A DNA stretch of 64,000 nt from Hyphomicrobiales bacterium (GCA_900469955.1 UBYX01000015.1:83601-147600), one strand, 5' to 3'; positions 43,531-53,213 are shown, numbered from the stretch's first letter. Notes: generated from the sequence alone by a model not told the origin. Translations and numbers: made by a program.

Positions 43531-44633
43531 TCTGCCGCCTCCTGCACGTCTTTTCCGCCATTTCTGATGGCTTCGATATCGGCGCGCATCTTGCGCACCA
43601 GCGCGAGTTCCGCTTGAAAATCGACGTAATGCGGCAGTTTCAGGTGCTCCACGAAGCCGGTCGCCTGGACGTTGTCGGAATGCGAGATGACGAATTCCTC
43701 GTCCTGTGCCGGCGCGGTGATATCCTCTCCGAGTTCTTCGGCACGCAGGGCGCGATCCACCAGCGACATCGACATCGCCTTGCGTTCGCTCTGGCCGAAG
43801 ACTAGGCCGTAGCCGCGAGTGAACTGCGGCGGCGCCTTGGACGATCCCTTGAACTGGTTAACCATCTGGCATTCGGTGACCCGGATGCGGCCGAGCGAAA
43901 CGGCAAAACCGAGTTCGGGAACCTCAAGCTCGACCTCTACCTCGCCGATGCGCACCTCGCCCACGAAGGGATGGTTGCGGCCGTAACCGCGCTGGGTGGA
44001 ATAGCCGAGCGCCAACAGGAAACCTTCGTCGCCACGGGCGAGCGCCTGCAGGCGGAGATCCCGTCCCATGGGAAATTCCAACGGTTCGCGGGTAAGGTCG
44101 CCGGCCTCGTGGTCATCGGGAAAATCACCGTCCGCTTCGATCAGGCCTTCGTGGGCGAGAATGTCGGAAACCCGCATGACGCGTTCGTCGGATGCGCTTT
44201 TGCGCGCCGGTTCCTCGATCGGCTCGTCGGTCAGCAGGGACGGATCGAGAAGACGATGGGTGTAGTCGAAAGTCGGGCCAAGAAGCTGGCCGCCGGGCAG
44301 GTCTTTATAGGTCGCCGAGACACGGCGCTCAACCTTCATGCTTGCCGTATCGACCGGAACCGAGGTGCCGAAACGAGGCAGTGTGGTGCGGTAGGCGCGC
44401 AGCAGGAAGATCGCCTCGATCAGGTCGCCCCGCGATTGGCGGACCGCAAGCGCTGCAAGCGTCCGGTCATAAAGCGAGGCCTCCGCCATCACCCGATCGA
44501 CGGCAAGCCCGAGTTGTTCCACGATCTGCTCAATGGTGACCGACGGAAGCGAGCGGTCGCCGCGGCGCCGGTCGGCGAGGAGCCGGTGAGCGTTGTTGAT
44601 GGCGGCCTCGCCACCCTTGACGGCAACATACAT
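43527..44633 (-). CDS. phnI: C-P lyase core subunit PhnI
   Basis: PhnI (368 aa) is the nucleosidase-like subunit that, with PhnG, PhnH and PhnL, forms RPnTP from ATP and a phosphonate. The N-terminus MYVAVKGGEAAINNAHRLLA is diagnostic. The LPHYVDFQAEL segment near the C-terminus is also conserved. It is 84 bases downstream of phnH and is followed by the anomalous 200-base interval before phnJ. Confidence 0.95.
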   Translation of the reverse strand: MYVAVKGGEAAINNAHRLLADRRRGDRSLPSVTIEQIVEQLGLAVDRVMAEASLYDRTLAALAVRQSRGDLIEAIFLLRAYRTTLPRFGTSVPVDTASMKVERRVSATYKDLPGGQLLGPTFDYTHRLLDPSLLTDEPIEEPARKSASDERVMRVSDILAHEGLIEADGDFPDDHEAGDLTREPLEFPMGRDLRLQALARGDEGFLLALGYSTQRGYGRNHPFVGEVRIGEVEVELEVPELGFAVSLGRIRVTECQMVNQFKGSSKAPPQFTRGYGLVFGQSERKAMSMSLVDRALRAEELGEDITAPAQDEEFVISHSDNVQATGFVEHLKLPHYVDFQAELALVRKMRADIEAIRNGGKDVQEAAE

Positions 44634-44716
44634 GGTTCATTCTCCTGCCCGTCTTCGGCACCGCTTGCGATGCGGAAGGATTGGTCGTTCGGGCGGAAGG
44701 CGCCCGCCCACGGTTT

Positions 44717-45319
44717 TCATTGGAACGCGATGTTCGTGGTCCGCGGCAGGCACAAGAGGCTCTTGCCCGCGGTCAGAATGACGTCGACGCCGCGCGGAAA
44801 GAGCGCGCGATTGTCGGCCCAGAGCCGCGGGAAGACCTCCGGCAGGCCTTTCAGCTTGACCGTCGTCGCCTGTTGAATGCCGGGTCCCTTCAGCGTCAGA
44901 GCCGGTCCCTGGCCCAATGCGGTGATCTCGATCACCAGCGTCGTGGAACGGTCGGGATATTCCTGCGTCCCGGCGGCAAAGAGGCCGAAGGAGGAGGGTG
45001 CCACGCCGGCCTCCACGAACGCAAAGCGGGATTCCGCCTTCTCGCGCGTGATCGGCGCACCGGTATGAAAACCGATCCACTCGGCCACCGGCGACTTGAG
45101 GAGGCCCGCGCTCAGCCAGGTGGGAGTATCGTGGTCGCAGAGCGTAAGCGCGATTGCGCCCGCAGCCTCGCCGAGTGGTTCGGGCTGTCCGATATCAGTG
45201 GTGATGATGTGGATCGTCCCCGGTCGCGCCATACCGTTCATCAGCATGCGAAACACGCCCTGCGACTCGAATACCGGTTCCTGAAACCCGCCGGATAGAG
45301 CTTGCGTCTTGATGTTCAT
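44717..45319 (-). CDS. phnH: C-P lyase core subunit PhnH
   Basis: PhnH (200 aa) is the homodimeric subunit of the C-P lyase core. The segment ESQGVFRMLMNGMARPGT near residue 18 and the ALFPRGVDVILTAG C-terminal region are typical. I start at MNIKTQALSGG, which overlaps the phnG stop (TGATG). A much longer open frame upstream runs through phnG out of frame and is not coding. Confidence 0.94.
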   Translation of the reverse strand: MNIKTQALSGGFQEPVFESQGVFRMLMNGMARPGTIHIITTDIGQPEPLGEAAGAIALTLCDHDTPTWLSAGLLKSPVAEWIGFHTGAPITREKAESRFAFVEAGVAPSSFGLFAAGTQEYPDRSTTLVIEITALGQGPALTLKGPGIQQATTVKLKGLPEVFPRLWADNRALFPRGVDVILTAGKSLLCLPRTTNIAFQ

Positions 45320-45798
45320 CAGTCCTCCCCCCGCACCATGGTGAAGAAATCGACGCGGGTGGCGGCCGTTTCCTCTGCTGTCCGGTTGTCTTCCGCCGCG
45401 ACCCGCGCCTCTACCGGACCAAGCAGTGCGCTTTCCACGAAACTTCGTGTCGCCTCTTCCTGCCAGAGCGCATCGAAGATGGCCGCAAGCCGCGCCTTCG
45501 TCTTGTCGGTACCGAGCGCATGTGCGTGGCCGGCAACGCCGGACGGTAGGAGGACCGTTGCCCGCGTCACCGTGGCTTCCCCGAGATTGAACGGAGCGCC
45601 GCCGCCGCCGATCCGCCCCCGTACCATCACGAGGCCGGTTTCCGGTCCGCGCACGGCTTTCACATCGGGTTTGTCGGGAAGCTTGTCCCACGCGGCCTGC
45701 AACTCATCCGCGCTGGCCTTTGCCAAGAGGCCAGCCGTGCGACGGCGGCCGTCGATATCAGCAGTCGGCTCGATTTCTTTTGCCAGGTCCATTGCCAA
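45319..45798 (-). CDS. phnG: C-P lyase core subunit PhnG
   Basis: PhnG (159 aa) is the first gene of the C-P lyase operon. The segments RGRIGGGGAPFNLGEATVTR and GHAHALGTDKTKARL are conserved in the family. The start could be the ATG at 45798 or the one two codons later. A palindromic operator lies 10 bases upstream. Confidence 0.94.
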   Translation of the reverse strand: MAMDLAKEIEPTADIDGRRRTAGLLAKASADELQAAWDKLPDKPDVKAVRGPETGLVMVRGRIGGGGAPFNLGEATVTRATVLLPSGVAGHAHALGTDKTKARLAAIFDALWQEEATRSFVESALLGPVEARVAAEDNRTAEETAATRVDFFTMVRGED

Positions 45799-45807
45799 AC
45801 CTCTAAA

Positions 45808-45825
45808 TGTCTATTAATATAGACA
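45808..45825. promoter_or_regulatory. Palindromic operator, probable PhnF site
   Basis: TGTCTAT (45808-45814) and ATAGACA (45819-45825) are a perfect inverted repeat with a four-base TAAT centre, in the 77-base space between divergent phnG and phnF. HutC/GntR regulators such as PhnF bind dyads of this size. Confidence 0.7.
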
Positions 45826-45875
45826 ACCATACAAGTTACTTTAGCTGTAACCTTTGGATATAACAAGCGTGTGAC

Positions 45876-46616
45876 ATGGATGTGGGGCAAGTGAACGTTC
45901 AGCGGCAGAACGGCGTGGCACTCTGGCGACAGATCGCCGACCGAATCCGTGCCTCGATAGCCAATGGCGAGTACGACGCCGCCGGCAAGGTGCCGCCGGA
46001 AATGGTGCTGGCCGCACAGTTCGGGGTCAACCGTCATACGGTGAGAAGTGCGCTTGCGGCACTGGCGCAGGAGGGCATCGTGCGCGCCGTGCAAGGCCGC
46101 GGCACGCTGATCGAGCGCAAGGAGCGCCTGAATTTCCCGATCACGCGCCGCACGCGGTTCAATGAGGGCATCGGCGATCAGGCGCGGGAAAAGGAAGGTC
46201 TGCTTCTCCAGTCGGGAGAAGAGCCGGCGTCATCTGGTGTGGCGACGCCGCTGGGCCTTGAGGAGGGCGCTCCGGTGATCCGGCTGGAAACGCTGCGCAA
46301 GGCCGACGGCCGGCCGGTTTCACGGTCTACCGCGTGGTTCCCAGCTGCCCGCTTCGCAGGAATTGCGGAGGCTTATCGAGACAGCGGTTCGATCACCGCG
46401 GCCTTTAAGGCGCTTGGTCTTCCCGATTATCTGCGAGTTTGGACGGAAATAACGGCGAGCCATGCCGATGAACAGGATCTCGTGGATCTGCGCCTGTCGC
46501 CGGGAGCGATCATCCTGATCGCCCGAGCCTTGAACACCGATCCGGACGGGGCGCCGATTCAGTATGCCGTCAGCCGGTTTCCGGCCGATAGCGTTCAGTT
46601 CACGATCGAGAACTGA
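45876..46616 (+). CDS. phnF: GntR/HutC family phosphonate operon regulator PhnF
   Basis: This 246-aa regulator has a GntR winged helix (VALWRQIADRIRASIANGEY, VNRHTVRSALAALAQEG) at about residues 12-80 and a C-terminal UTRA/HutC ligand-binding domain. It faces away from phnG across the palindrome, the classic arrangement of an autoregulated repressor of the C-P lyase genes. The effector is not evident. Confidence 0.92.
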   Translation: MDVGQVNVQRQNGVALWRQIADRIRASIANGEYDAAGKVPPEMVLAAQFGVNRHTVRSALAALAQEGIVRAVQGRGTLIERKERLNFPITRRTRFNEGIGDQAREKEGLLLQSGEEPASSGVATPLGLEEGAPVIRLETLRKADGRPVSRSTAWFPAARFAGIAEAYRDSGSITAAFKALGLPDYLRVWTEITASHADEQDLVDLRLSPGAIILIARALNTDPDGAPIQYAVSRFPADSVQFTIEN

Positions 46617-46653
46617 ACGGCTCGCTCAGGTCTCGATCGGGAGAGGGGCTGCC

Positions 46654-47289
46654 TCAGTGGGCACCGGACATGTCGCCAAGGACTTCCTTGGAGGCGACGG
46701 TCGAATCCGGGTTCAGCTTGTAGACCATCGGCACACCGGTTGCGAGGTTGAGCTTCAGGATCTCTTCCTTGCTCAGCCGGTCGAGCACCATTACCAGCGA
46801 GCGCAGCGAATTGCCGTGAGCGGCGACGAGCACCGTCTGTCCCTGCAGCACGCGCGGCAGGATTTCAGTCAGATAATAGGGCCAGACGCGGGCGCCGGTG
46901 TCGCGCAGGCTTTCGCCGCCGGGCGGCGGCACATCATAGGAACGGCGCCAGATATGCACCTGCTCCTCGCCCCACTTGGCACGGGCATCGTCCTTGTTGA
47001 GGCCGGAAAGATCGCCATAGTCGCGCTCGTTGAGCGCCTGGTCGCGGATGGTTTCGAGATCCGGCTGGCTCACCTTGTCGAGCACGATCTTCAGCGTGTC
47101 CTGCGCGCGCTTCAGCACCGAAGTGAAAGCGATATCGAACTTGATGCCCGTATCGGCAAGCGCCTGGCCCCCGGTTTCGGCCTCCTGAATGCCGAGCGGC
47201 GTAAGATCCGGGTCCCGCCATCCGGTGAAAAGGTTCTTCAGGTTCCAGTCGCTCTGGCCGTGGCGAACAAGGACGAGAGTTCCGCTCAT
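46654..47289 (-). CDS. gpmA: 2,3-bisphosphoglycerate-dependent phosphoglycerate mutase
   Basis: GpmA (211 aa) interconverts 3- and 2-phosphoglycerate in glycolysis. The catalytic [10 protein letters not shown] (His phosphorylated) is near residue 8, [12 protein letters not shown] near 82 and the second histidine in [11 protein letters not shown]. It is a somewhat short, alphaproteobacterial-type dPGM. A GGAGGA site precedes the ATG. It follows dapB by 24 bases, and the pairing suggests one operon. Confidence 0.95.
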   Translation of the reverse strand: MSGTLVLVRHGQSDWNLKNLFTGWRDPDLTPLGIQEAETGGQALADTGIKFDIAFTSVLKRAQDTLKIVLDKVSQPDLETIRDQALNERDYGDLSGLNKDDARAKWGEEQVHIWRRSYDVPPPGGESLRDTGARVWPYYLTEILPRVLQGQTVLVAAHGNSLRSLVMVLDRLSKEEILKLNLATGVPMVYKLNPDSTVASKEVLGDMSGAH

Positions 47290-47313
47290 TAGATCAATTC
47301 CTCCAGGTGGATT

Positions 47314-48132
47314 TCAGGAAAGCCCAAGCACGTCGAGCATCGAATAAAAACCGGGTTTCTTGTCTCGCGCCCAAAGCGCTGCCGTGACGGCGCCGCGCGC
47401 GAAGATCGAGCGGTCGCGCGCGCTGTGCGAGAGCGTCACCAGTTCGCCTTCCCCGGCTAGGATGACGGAATGGTCGCCGACGACGGAGCCGCCGCGCAGC
47501 GTCGCAAAGCCGATCGTTCCGGCAGGGCGCGGCCCGGTGTGACCGTCGCGTACACGCACCGACTGGCCGGCCAGATCGATGCCGCGACCCTTGGCGGCCG
47601 CTTCGCCGAGAAGCAGCGCGGTGCCGGACGGCGCGTCGACCTTGTGCTTGTGGTGCATTTCCACGATCTCGATGTCCCAGCCCGCAGCCGGCAGCGCCTT
47701 TGCCGCTTGACCGGCCAGCACGCCGAGCAGATTGACGCCCAGGCTCATATTGCCGGATTTGACGACGCGCGCATGGCGGGCGGCTGCCTGGAATTTCTCT
47801 TCGTCCGTCACCGAGCAGCCGGTCGTGCCGATCACGTGGACGATACGTGCCTGCGCAGCAAGACCGGCGAACGCGACGCTTGTTGCCGGCGTGGTGAAAT
47901 CGAGCACGCCTTCGGCATCCAGGAAAGCCTGCAGGGGATCGGTGGTGACAGGCACTCCGAGCGGTCCGACACCGGCGAGTTCACCGGCGTCCTTGCCAAT
48001 AAAGGCCGAACCTTCGCGCCCGACAGCCGCATGCAGCTTTACGCCTTCGGTTTCATGGATCACTCGGATCAGGGCCTGACCCATCCGGCCTGCCGCCCCG
48101 ACCACTACGAGTTTCATGTCGCTATTGCTCAT
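47314..48132 (-). CDS. dapB: 4-hydroxy-tetrahydrodipicolinate reductase
   Basis: DapB (272 aa) reduces HTPA in lysine and meso-diaminopimelate synthesis. The nucleotide loop [12 protein letters not shown] and the substrate loop [16 protein letters not shown] are diagnostic. The start is the ATG at 48132 (GAGG upstream) or the one five codons later. It feeds peptidoglycan synthesis and lies upstream of gpmA. Confidence 0.96.
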   Translation of the reverse strand: MSNSDMKLVVVGAAGRMGQALIRVIHETEGVKLHAAVGREGSAFIGKDAGELAGVGPLGVPVTTDPLQAFLDAEGVLDFTTPATSVAFAGLAAQARIVHVIGTTGCSVTDEEKFQAAARHARVVKSGNMSLGVNLLGVLAGQAAKALPAAGWDIEIVEMHHKHKVDAPSGTALLLGEAAAKGRGIDLAGQSVRVRDGHTGPRPAGTIGFATLRGGSVVGDHSVILAGEGELVTLSHSARDRSIFARGAVTAALWARDKKPGFYSMLDVLGLS

Positions 48133-48256
48133 TCCGCCTCACCAGCCGACACATCGCGGCATCTGCTTCATGCCGCGATCGATAGCAGAGAGGTCTGGTT
48201 GCACGGAACTTTCGGCAGGTCAAGGCGACACCGCCTTGGACCGGTCGCGCGGTCCT

Positions 48257-48967
48257 TCAGCCGGCGAGTTTGATCGCGTCCGGTCTCGGGTCGAGACGTT
48301 CAGGCTGCGGGTTGGATTGCATGGCCTTTGCCATTTTCCAAAGCACCTTGCGGTGATAGCGCTCCAGCTTCAGCCCATTGAAGTACCGGCTCAAGGAATA
48401 GAGCTTGAAGAGGCTCTTGTCCCCGGTGCCGTCGATGCAGACGATGTGCTCACCGCCGTCGGCCTTCGGAGCAACGACGAAGTTGCCGGGCGTTTTGTCC
48501 ATCAGCACGATGTGCCTCTTGCGACATTCCTCAAAGAAATCGGCCAGCATGTCGTAATGCCGCTGCGTCACCTTCCCTGAGCTTGCAAGGGAAAGAAGTG
48601 TCGGCGCCAGCTGGCCGTTGCGGTCGCGAACCTTTTCGACAACGAGACCGAGCCCCAGGGACGTATGAACAAGACCGAAAACCTTCGCGATGGGAAGATC
48701 TTCAGAGTTCCACTGTGCGGATTTTCGCGCCTGCTCCAGATATTCGTCGAATTCGCGGCGGAACGTCATATAGGCCCCGAACCGGCGATACTTGCGGAAG
48801 AACAGGAGTTTGTGCCTGGTCTTGCGGCTGCCGTTAACACCAATGCATTCCGGTTTGACGAGCTTTAACAACACGTCTGGGTAGTCCGCTGATGCATAGA
48901 CGTCCCGTGCGGAGCCTTCGGCAATCTTCGACCAACCGTCGGCCAAGTCTAAAGGTGATGCAAACAA
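48257..48967 (-). CDS. YrbL family protein
   Basis: This 236-aa protein of the YrbL (PhoP-regulated network) family has remote similarity to protein kinase-like folds. The segments YASADYPDVLLKLVKPECIG near the N-terminus and NFVVAPKADGGEHIVCIDG (a DxD-like catalytic-loop and metal region) are family features. The function is not established. It is monocistronic, downstream of the ABC exporter gene on the same strand. Confidence 0.85.
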   Translation of the reverse strand: MFASPLDLADGWSKIAEGSARDVYASADYPDVLLKLVKPECIGVNGSRKTRHKLLFFRKYRRFGAYMTFRREFDEYLEQARKSAQWNSEDLPIAKVFGLVHTSLGLGLVVEKVRDRNGQLAPTLLSLASSGKVTQRHYDMLADFFEECRKRHIVLMDKTPGNFVVAPKADGGEHIVCIDGTGDKSLFKLYSLSRYFNGLKLERYHRKVLWKMAKAMQSNPQPERLDPRPDAIKLAG

Positions 48968-49041
48968 ATGAAGAATCCCCGGCAGCGCCTGTCACAAAAC
49001 TGTAACAAACCTGCGGGGACAGATCAATGAGTTAGGCTTGC

Positions 49042-50829
49042 CTAAAAGAGTTCGGAACCCGATGTCCGTTGGAGATTGTTCAACCGTGCATAGATGCCGT
49101 TGTTCATCTGTATCAGCGAATTATGGTCGCCTTCTTCAACGACCTTGCCCTGCTGCATGACGATGATCTTATCTGCTCGCACGACTGTGGACAGCCGATG
49201 GGCGATGACGACGACGGTGCGGCCGTGCATGACCTCATCGAGCGCCTTCTGGACCGCAGCTTCCGATTCGGTGTCGAGGGCGGAGGTCGCTTCGTCCAGA
49301 AGCAGAATGGGCGCGTTGCGAACAAGAGCACGGGCGATGGAAAGCCTCTGCCGCTGGCCCCCTGAAAGGGTTACACCGTTTTCGCCAACGGGGGTTTCGT
49401 AGCCTTCCGGCTGGTCCATGATGAAGTCGTGCGCGTAGGCCAGACGGGCGGCCTCTTCCACTTCGAGGTCAGTGGCGTCGGGCCGACCGTAACGGATGTT
49501 GTCGCGGATCGTGCCTTCGAACAAATAAGGTTGCTGCGATACGTAGGCGAGCTGGCTGCGCAGCGATCTTTTCGTGATGTGGGCGATATCCTGCCCGTCG
49601 ATGAGGATCGCTCCTCCCGCCGGATCGTAGAAGCGTGGGATCAGGCTGATGACGGTTGACTTTCCCGCTCCCGACGGTCCGACCAGAGCGGTGGTCTTTC
49701 CCCCCTCGGCCGTAAAGCTCACGCCGCTGAGGACGCTGTCGGCCCCATAGCCGAAACGGACATCCCTGAATTCGATCCTTGCCTCCGTCACGACAAGATC
49801 CTTGGCGTCCGGCAGATCGCGCTGGCGCGGCTCCATGTCGAGAAGCTCGTAGATCATCCGGGCGTTTACGACCGCCCGTTCCATCTGCACCTGGAGTCGC
49901 GCCAGGCGGCGCGCAGGGTCGTAGGCCATCAGCAGCGCTGTGACGAAAGCGAAGAAAGCTCCGGGGGGAATGTTGTCGTAGATCGAGCGGAAGGCGGCAT
50001 AAGCCAGCACGCTCGAGATGGCGAAGCCGGCGAAGGTTTCGGTGAGCGGCGCCGTCCGCTCGGTGAGCCGCGCGATGCGGTTCGCGCGGTTTTCCGCGGC
50101 CCGGATGATCTTTTCAAGCTTGCGCGTCAATTCCTCTTCCATCGTGAAGGATTTGACGATGGTCATGCCGAGGATCGTTTCCTGGGTCGCCCCGAGCACG
50201 TGGCTGTTGAGCACGATCGCTTCCTTCGTTGCCGCGCGCAGACGTTTTGACACGTAGCGAAGGGCCAGAAACAGCGGCGGTGCGACCGCAAAAACGATGA
50301 GCGACAGGACCCAGTCCTTCAGGATCATCACGCCGATCAGCGAGACAAGGGTCAGAAGATCGCGCGCCGTAGACGTCACGGTCAGGTTCAAGACGTCGCG
50401 GATGCCGTTTATGTTCTGGCTGATCCGGGCAGCCAGATGAGCCGAGCGAGACTCGTTGAAGAACCCGACCGACAGCGTCATCAGGTGCGAAAAGAGCCTT
50501 CGCTGGTAGCTCGCAACGATGTTGTTGCCGATCTTGGAAAGCGTCACCGAATGGCCATAGGTCGCGAGACCTCTGAGCACGAAGGCGGTGAAGATGGAAA
50601 GGCAGATCAGCCAGACGACATCTGCGCGTTTGTTGGCAAAAGCCTCGTTGACCACCGACTCCATGATCCAGGCGGTAAATGCCGTCGACAGCGCCACGAC
50701 GGCGAGACAGAATATCGCAAAGGCATAACCGCGGATATGAGCGCGGCCGTTTTCGGCAATCACGCGCTTCAATACGGCAACAACGGTCTCTGAATCGACT
50801 TGTCGTTTGATATTCTTGGCGGCTTTCAA
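49042..50829 (-). CDS. ABC exporter, fused membrane and ATPase domains (MsbA type)
   Basis: This 595-aa half-transporter has six membrane segments in about residues 30-330 and then a nucleotide-binding domain. Walker A GPSGAGKST is near 392, signature [15 protein letters not shown] near 492, Walker B ILLLDEATSALD near 514 and the H-loop IAHRLSTV. The MsbA/LmrA subfamily exports lipids, glycans or drugs. Similarity to rhizobial glucan exporters is only general. It acts as a homodimer in the inner membrane. Confidence 0.92.
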   Translation of the reverse strand: MKAAKNIKRQVDSETVVAVLKRVIAENGRAHIRGYAFAIFCLAVVALSTAFTAWIMESVVNEAFANKRADVVWLICLSIFTAFVLRGLATYGHSVTLSKIGNNIVASYQRRLFSHLMTLSVGFFNESRSAHLAARISQNINGIRDVLNLTVTSTARDLLTLVSLIGVMILKDWVLSLIVFAVAPPLFLALRYVSKRLRAATKEAIVLNSHVLGATQETILGMTIVKSFTMEEELTRKLEKIIRAAENRANRIARLTERTAPLTETFAGFAISSVLAYAAFRSIYDNIPPGAFFAFVTALLMAYDPARRLARLQVQMERAVVNARMIYELLDMEPRQRDLPDAKDLVVTEARIEFRDVRFGYGADSVLSGVSFTAEGGKTTALVGPSGAGKSTVISLIPRFYDPAGGAILIDGQDIAHITKRSLRSQLAYVSQQPYLFEGTIRDNIRYGRPDATDLEVEEAARLAYAHDFIMDQPEGYETPVGENGVTLSGGQRQRLSIARALVRNAPILLLDEATSALDTESEAAVQKALDEVMHGRTVVVIAHRLSTVVRADKIIVMQQGKVVEEGDHNSLIQMNNGIYARLNNLQRTSGSELF

Positions 50830-50961
50830 AGGCTTTCCCGTTTCGGCCCGTCGGCCGGCAGCTTCATGTGCCGGCGGTATTAACCGTTCGGACCGCGTTT
50901 TGAAAGCGGCAGGTCAAGATTCGATAGAAATGTTGCATTCCGGCAAGCTTTGCTATCGCCG

Positions 50962-51303
50962 TCAGCGGCCCTGCATGATCCTGACGATCTTGGCTGTTAT
51001 GTGGCCTCGGCGAACCTTCACAAGGTCCTCATAGCTCAGCTTACCTGAAGCAATCGCGTTGACCGCCCGCTGGCACGCAAGGTGCGGGACCTTGTTTTCG
51101 GAAACATCCATCACGAGAGCGAGACCCTCGACCGTTTTCCGGTTCCACTCGCCGTTGGTGCATTCTTTAATCGTTTCGGCGCGCAGTGCGGCGCTGCCTT
51201 CAAGAGCCGTGGAAACCGCCTCGTATCGCTCCTGTGTCATGCATCCGGCATGCACCACCGTCATGCAGGCGATCGCAAACATCCGGCAAGCATTGGCAAA
51301 CAT
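50962..51303 (-). CDS. Small lipoprotein, paralogue A (113 aa)
   Basis: A short signal sequence ends in a lipobox-like HAGC with cysteine at residue 21, followed by MTQERYEAVSTALEGSAALR. Further paired cysteines (KECTN and HLACQ) may form a disulfide. It is a close paralogue of the next gene: same length, same cysteine positions and the shared IASGKLSYEDL / IASGRLTLKDL motif. Function unknown. I start at MFANACRMF, which matches the paralogue. Confidence 0.72.
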   Translation of the reverse strand: MFANACRMFAIACMTVVHAGCMTQERYEAVSTALEGSAALRAETIKECTNGEWNRKTVEGLALVMDVSENKVPHLACQRAVNAIASGKLSYEDLVKVRRGHITAKIVRIMQGR

Positions 51304-51389
51304 AAGTCTTTCCTCGTGTAGCCTCGGCACCAAAATTGAGGCGTCCGCGAAGGATGAAGTGAAGCGTGGATCGACCTGCGTCCCGCGGC

Positions 51390-51737
51390 TTATTTTCCGC
51401 GAAGAACCCTGATCGCATTCGGCGTCAGAAACTCGTCACTGAAAGAGTTCAGGTCCTTCAGGGTGAGCCGGCCCGATGCGATACTGTTGGTCAAGCGTTC
51501 GCAGATCAGGCGTTTGTTTCGGGAGTCGGACACTGTCACGATCGTTGCGAGGGCCGAGCGCGAGTCACTGGACCACAAATGGCGATCATTGATGCATTGG
51601 TTTGTGAACTTCGCCCGTAGCGAGGCGCTGCCTTGGAGCGCAGTAGACAGGGCCTCGTATTTTTCCGGAGTCAAGCATCCGGAAAGAAGCAAGCAGATGG
51701 AAACAGTACCTAAGCCACGAAAAACATTAGCGAACAT
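51390..51737 (-). CDS. Small lipoprotein, paralogue B (115 aa)
   Basis: The signal peptide ends in LLSGC, a clear lipobox with cysteine 21. The mature part starts LTPEKYEALSTALQGSASLR and keeps the second cysteine pair. It lies 86 bases upstream of paralogue A on the same strand with only moderate identity, so the tandem duplication is old. The identical MFAN start in both fixes the reading of the N-terminus. A periplasmic or outer-membrane location is expected. Function unknown. Confidence 0.75.
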   Translation of the reverse strand: MFANVFRGLGTVSICLLLSGCLTPEKYEALSTALQGSASLRAKFTNQCINDRHLWSSDSRSALATIVTVSDSRNKRLICERLTNSIASGRLTLKDLNSFSDEFLTPNAIRVLRGK

Positions 51738-51801
51738 TAAAATAAATCCCTTCCCCAGAGGGGAGGTTACTCCACCAAAACTTGAAAGAATACAAGACGG
51801 T

Positions 51802-52824
51802 TCATGCCCGCCAGCGGCGGCCATCCATGGAAATTCCGTAGGCGGCGGGGGTTCTGGCGAAGCTTGCAAGCCCGGCCAGTGCGGCCTGCGGATGGGTCAC
51901 CACGAAGGTCGGGATCGTTGCCATCAGCTCGCTATGCGGCGCCTTGTCCTCGAAAGCGGCGCGGAAAGCCGGCGCCTTTAGGGCAGGAAGAATCTTTTGC
52001 GAAATGCCGCCGGCGAGGTAGACGCCGCCGCGCGCCATGAAGATCAGCGCCATGTCGCCCGCCACGCGGCCGAGATAGGTGGCGAATAGCGAAAGCGTTT
52101 CGACTGCCTGCGGATTGGCGCCGTTGAGGCCATTGGCCGTGATGTCGGCCGGATCGGAGAAGGCGAACTCAAGTCCGTCGGCCGCACACACGGCTTGATA
52201 GATGTTGACGATGCCGCGTCCGCTCAAGATTTCTTCTGCTGAAATGCGGCCTTCTATCCTCTGGAGATGCGGAAAGATCTCGAAATCCCGCTCCGACCGG
52301 GGACCGACATCCACGTGACCGCCTTCGCCCGGAACTGGAAACCAGATGTGGCGGGCGTAAACGAGGCCTGCGACACCGAGGCCGGTGCCGGGGCCGAGCA
52401 CGACGCGGGAAGCCATATGCGGCTCACCTTTCGGCCCAAGGGTCTCGCGATATTCTTCCGGAAGGGCGGCGGCGGCCAGGGCCTGCGCCTCGAAATCGTT
52501 GACGACCAGAACATCCTCGAAGCCGAGATCGGCAATCATCGCTTTGGGACGAACGACCCAGTCGCAATTGGTCAGATCGATCTCGTCACCATCGATCGGA
52601 CCGGCCACGGCAAGTATCGCAGAGCGAGGCTGGACAGAGGTCTTGTCGAGCACGACCGCCTGTATCGCGTCGTCGATGGTCGGATAGTCCGCCGTCCGGA
52701 CGTTCGGAAAGGCTTTTGGTTCCGCATAGGCGTCGATCAGGATCGAGAAGCGGGCATTGGTGCCGCCGATATCGCCGATCAGGATGGGAAAGGGCAGCTT
52801 GTCGGTCTTCATGCTGTCGGCCAT
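51802..52824 (-). CDS. glk: Glucokinase
   Basis: Glk (340 aa) is an ATP-dependent glucokinase of the bacterial ROK-distant (Glk) family. The phosphate motif [22 protein letters not shown], and [13 protein letters not shown] with the EGGHVDVGP loop define the sugar and ATP sites. It begins eight bases after the mgsA stop, so the two probably form an operon. Confidence 0.95.
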   Translation of the reverse strand: MADSMKTDKLPFPILIGDIGGTNARFSILIDAYAEPKAFPNVRTADYPTIDDAIQAVVLDKTSVQPRSAILAVAGPIDGDEIDLTNCDWVVRPKAMIADLGFEDVLVVNDFEAQALAAAALPEEYRETLGPKGEPHMASRVVLGPGTGLGVAGLVYARHIWFPVPGEGGHVDVGPRSERDFEIFPHLQRIEGRISAEEILSGRGIVNIYQAVCAADGLEFAFSDPADITANGLNGANPQAVETLSLFATYLGRVAGDMALIFMARGGVYLAGGISQKILPALKAPAFRAAFEDKAPHSELMATIPTFVVTHPQAALAGLASFARTPAAYGISMDGRRWRA

Positions 52825-52832
52825 CGCGGGGT

Positions 52833-53213
52833 TTAGTCCTTCTGAAAGTCGATGAGTTTTTCGGCTGTAGCACGATTGAGTGCCATCGGTATGTCGTAGA
52901 CGGTGGCAAGCCGGGTCAGCGCCTTGACGTCCACGTCATGCGGCAGGGCGCTCAATGGGTCGATGAAGAAGATCAGCATGTCGACTTCGCCGGTGGCGAT
53001 CATCGCGCCGATCTGCTGGTCCCCGCCGAGCGGGCCGCTTTTCAGCCGTGTGACATCGAGGCTAGGACAGGCATCCTGAACGCGCCCGCCGGTCGTGCCG
53101 GTGGCAACGATGCGGAAACGGGAGAGCGAGCCCTGATGATGACGGGCGAAATCCGCCATGTCGTCCTTTTTCTCGTCGTGCGCGATCAGCGCGATGCAAG
53201 GCTTGGGCGACAT
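52833..53213 (-). CDS. mgsA: Methylglyoxal synthase
   Basis: MgsA (126 aa) converts dihydroxyacetone phosphate to methylglyoxal and phosphate, a bypass when triose phosphates accumulate. The N-terminal [13 protein letters not shown], the TGTTGGRVQ phosphate-binding loop, the [11 protein letters not shown] segment and the [12 protein letters not shown] active-site aspartate region are all present. Coupling to glk makes sense as control of glycolytic overflow. Confidence 0.95.
   Translation of the reverse strand: MSPKPCIALIAHDEKKDDMADFARHHQGSLSRFRIVATGTTGGRVQDACPSLDVTRLKSGPLGGDQQIGAMIATGEVDMLIFFIDPLSALPHDVDVKALTRLATVYDIPMALNRATAEKLIDFQKD

Noticed and set aside
45320..45691. Extended N-terminus for PhnH
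   Set aside because: The extension is out-of-frame phnG sequence. The PhnH family starts at the ATG overlapping the phnG stop.
45826..45875. Pho box upstream of phnF/phnG
   Set aside because: CTGTAAC and ATATAAC copies are offset by 13 bases, not the 11-base periodicity of a Pho box.
48257..48967. Serine/threonine kinase assignment for the YrbL-like protein
   Set aside because: Only remote kinase-fold resemblance; family-level name is all that can be supported.
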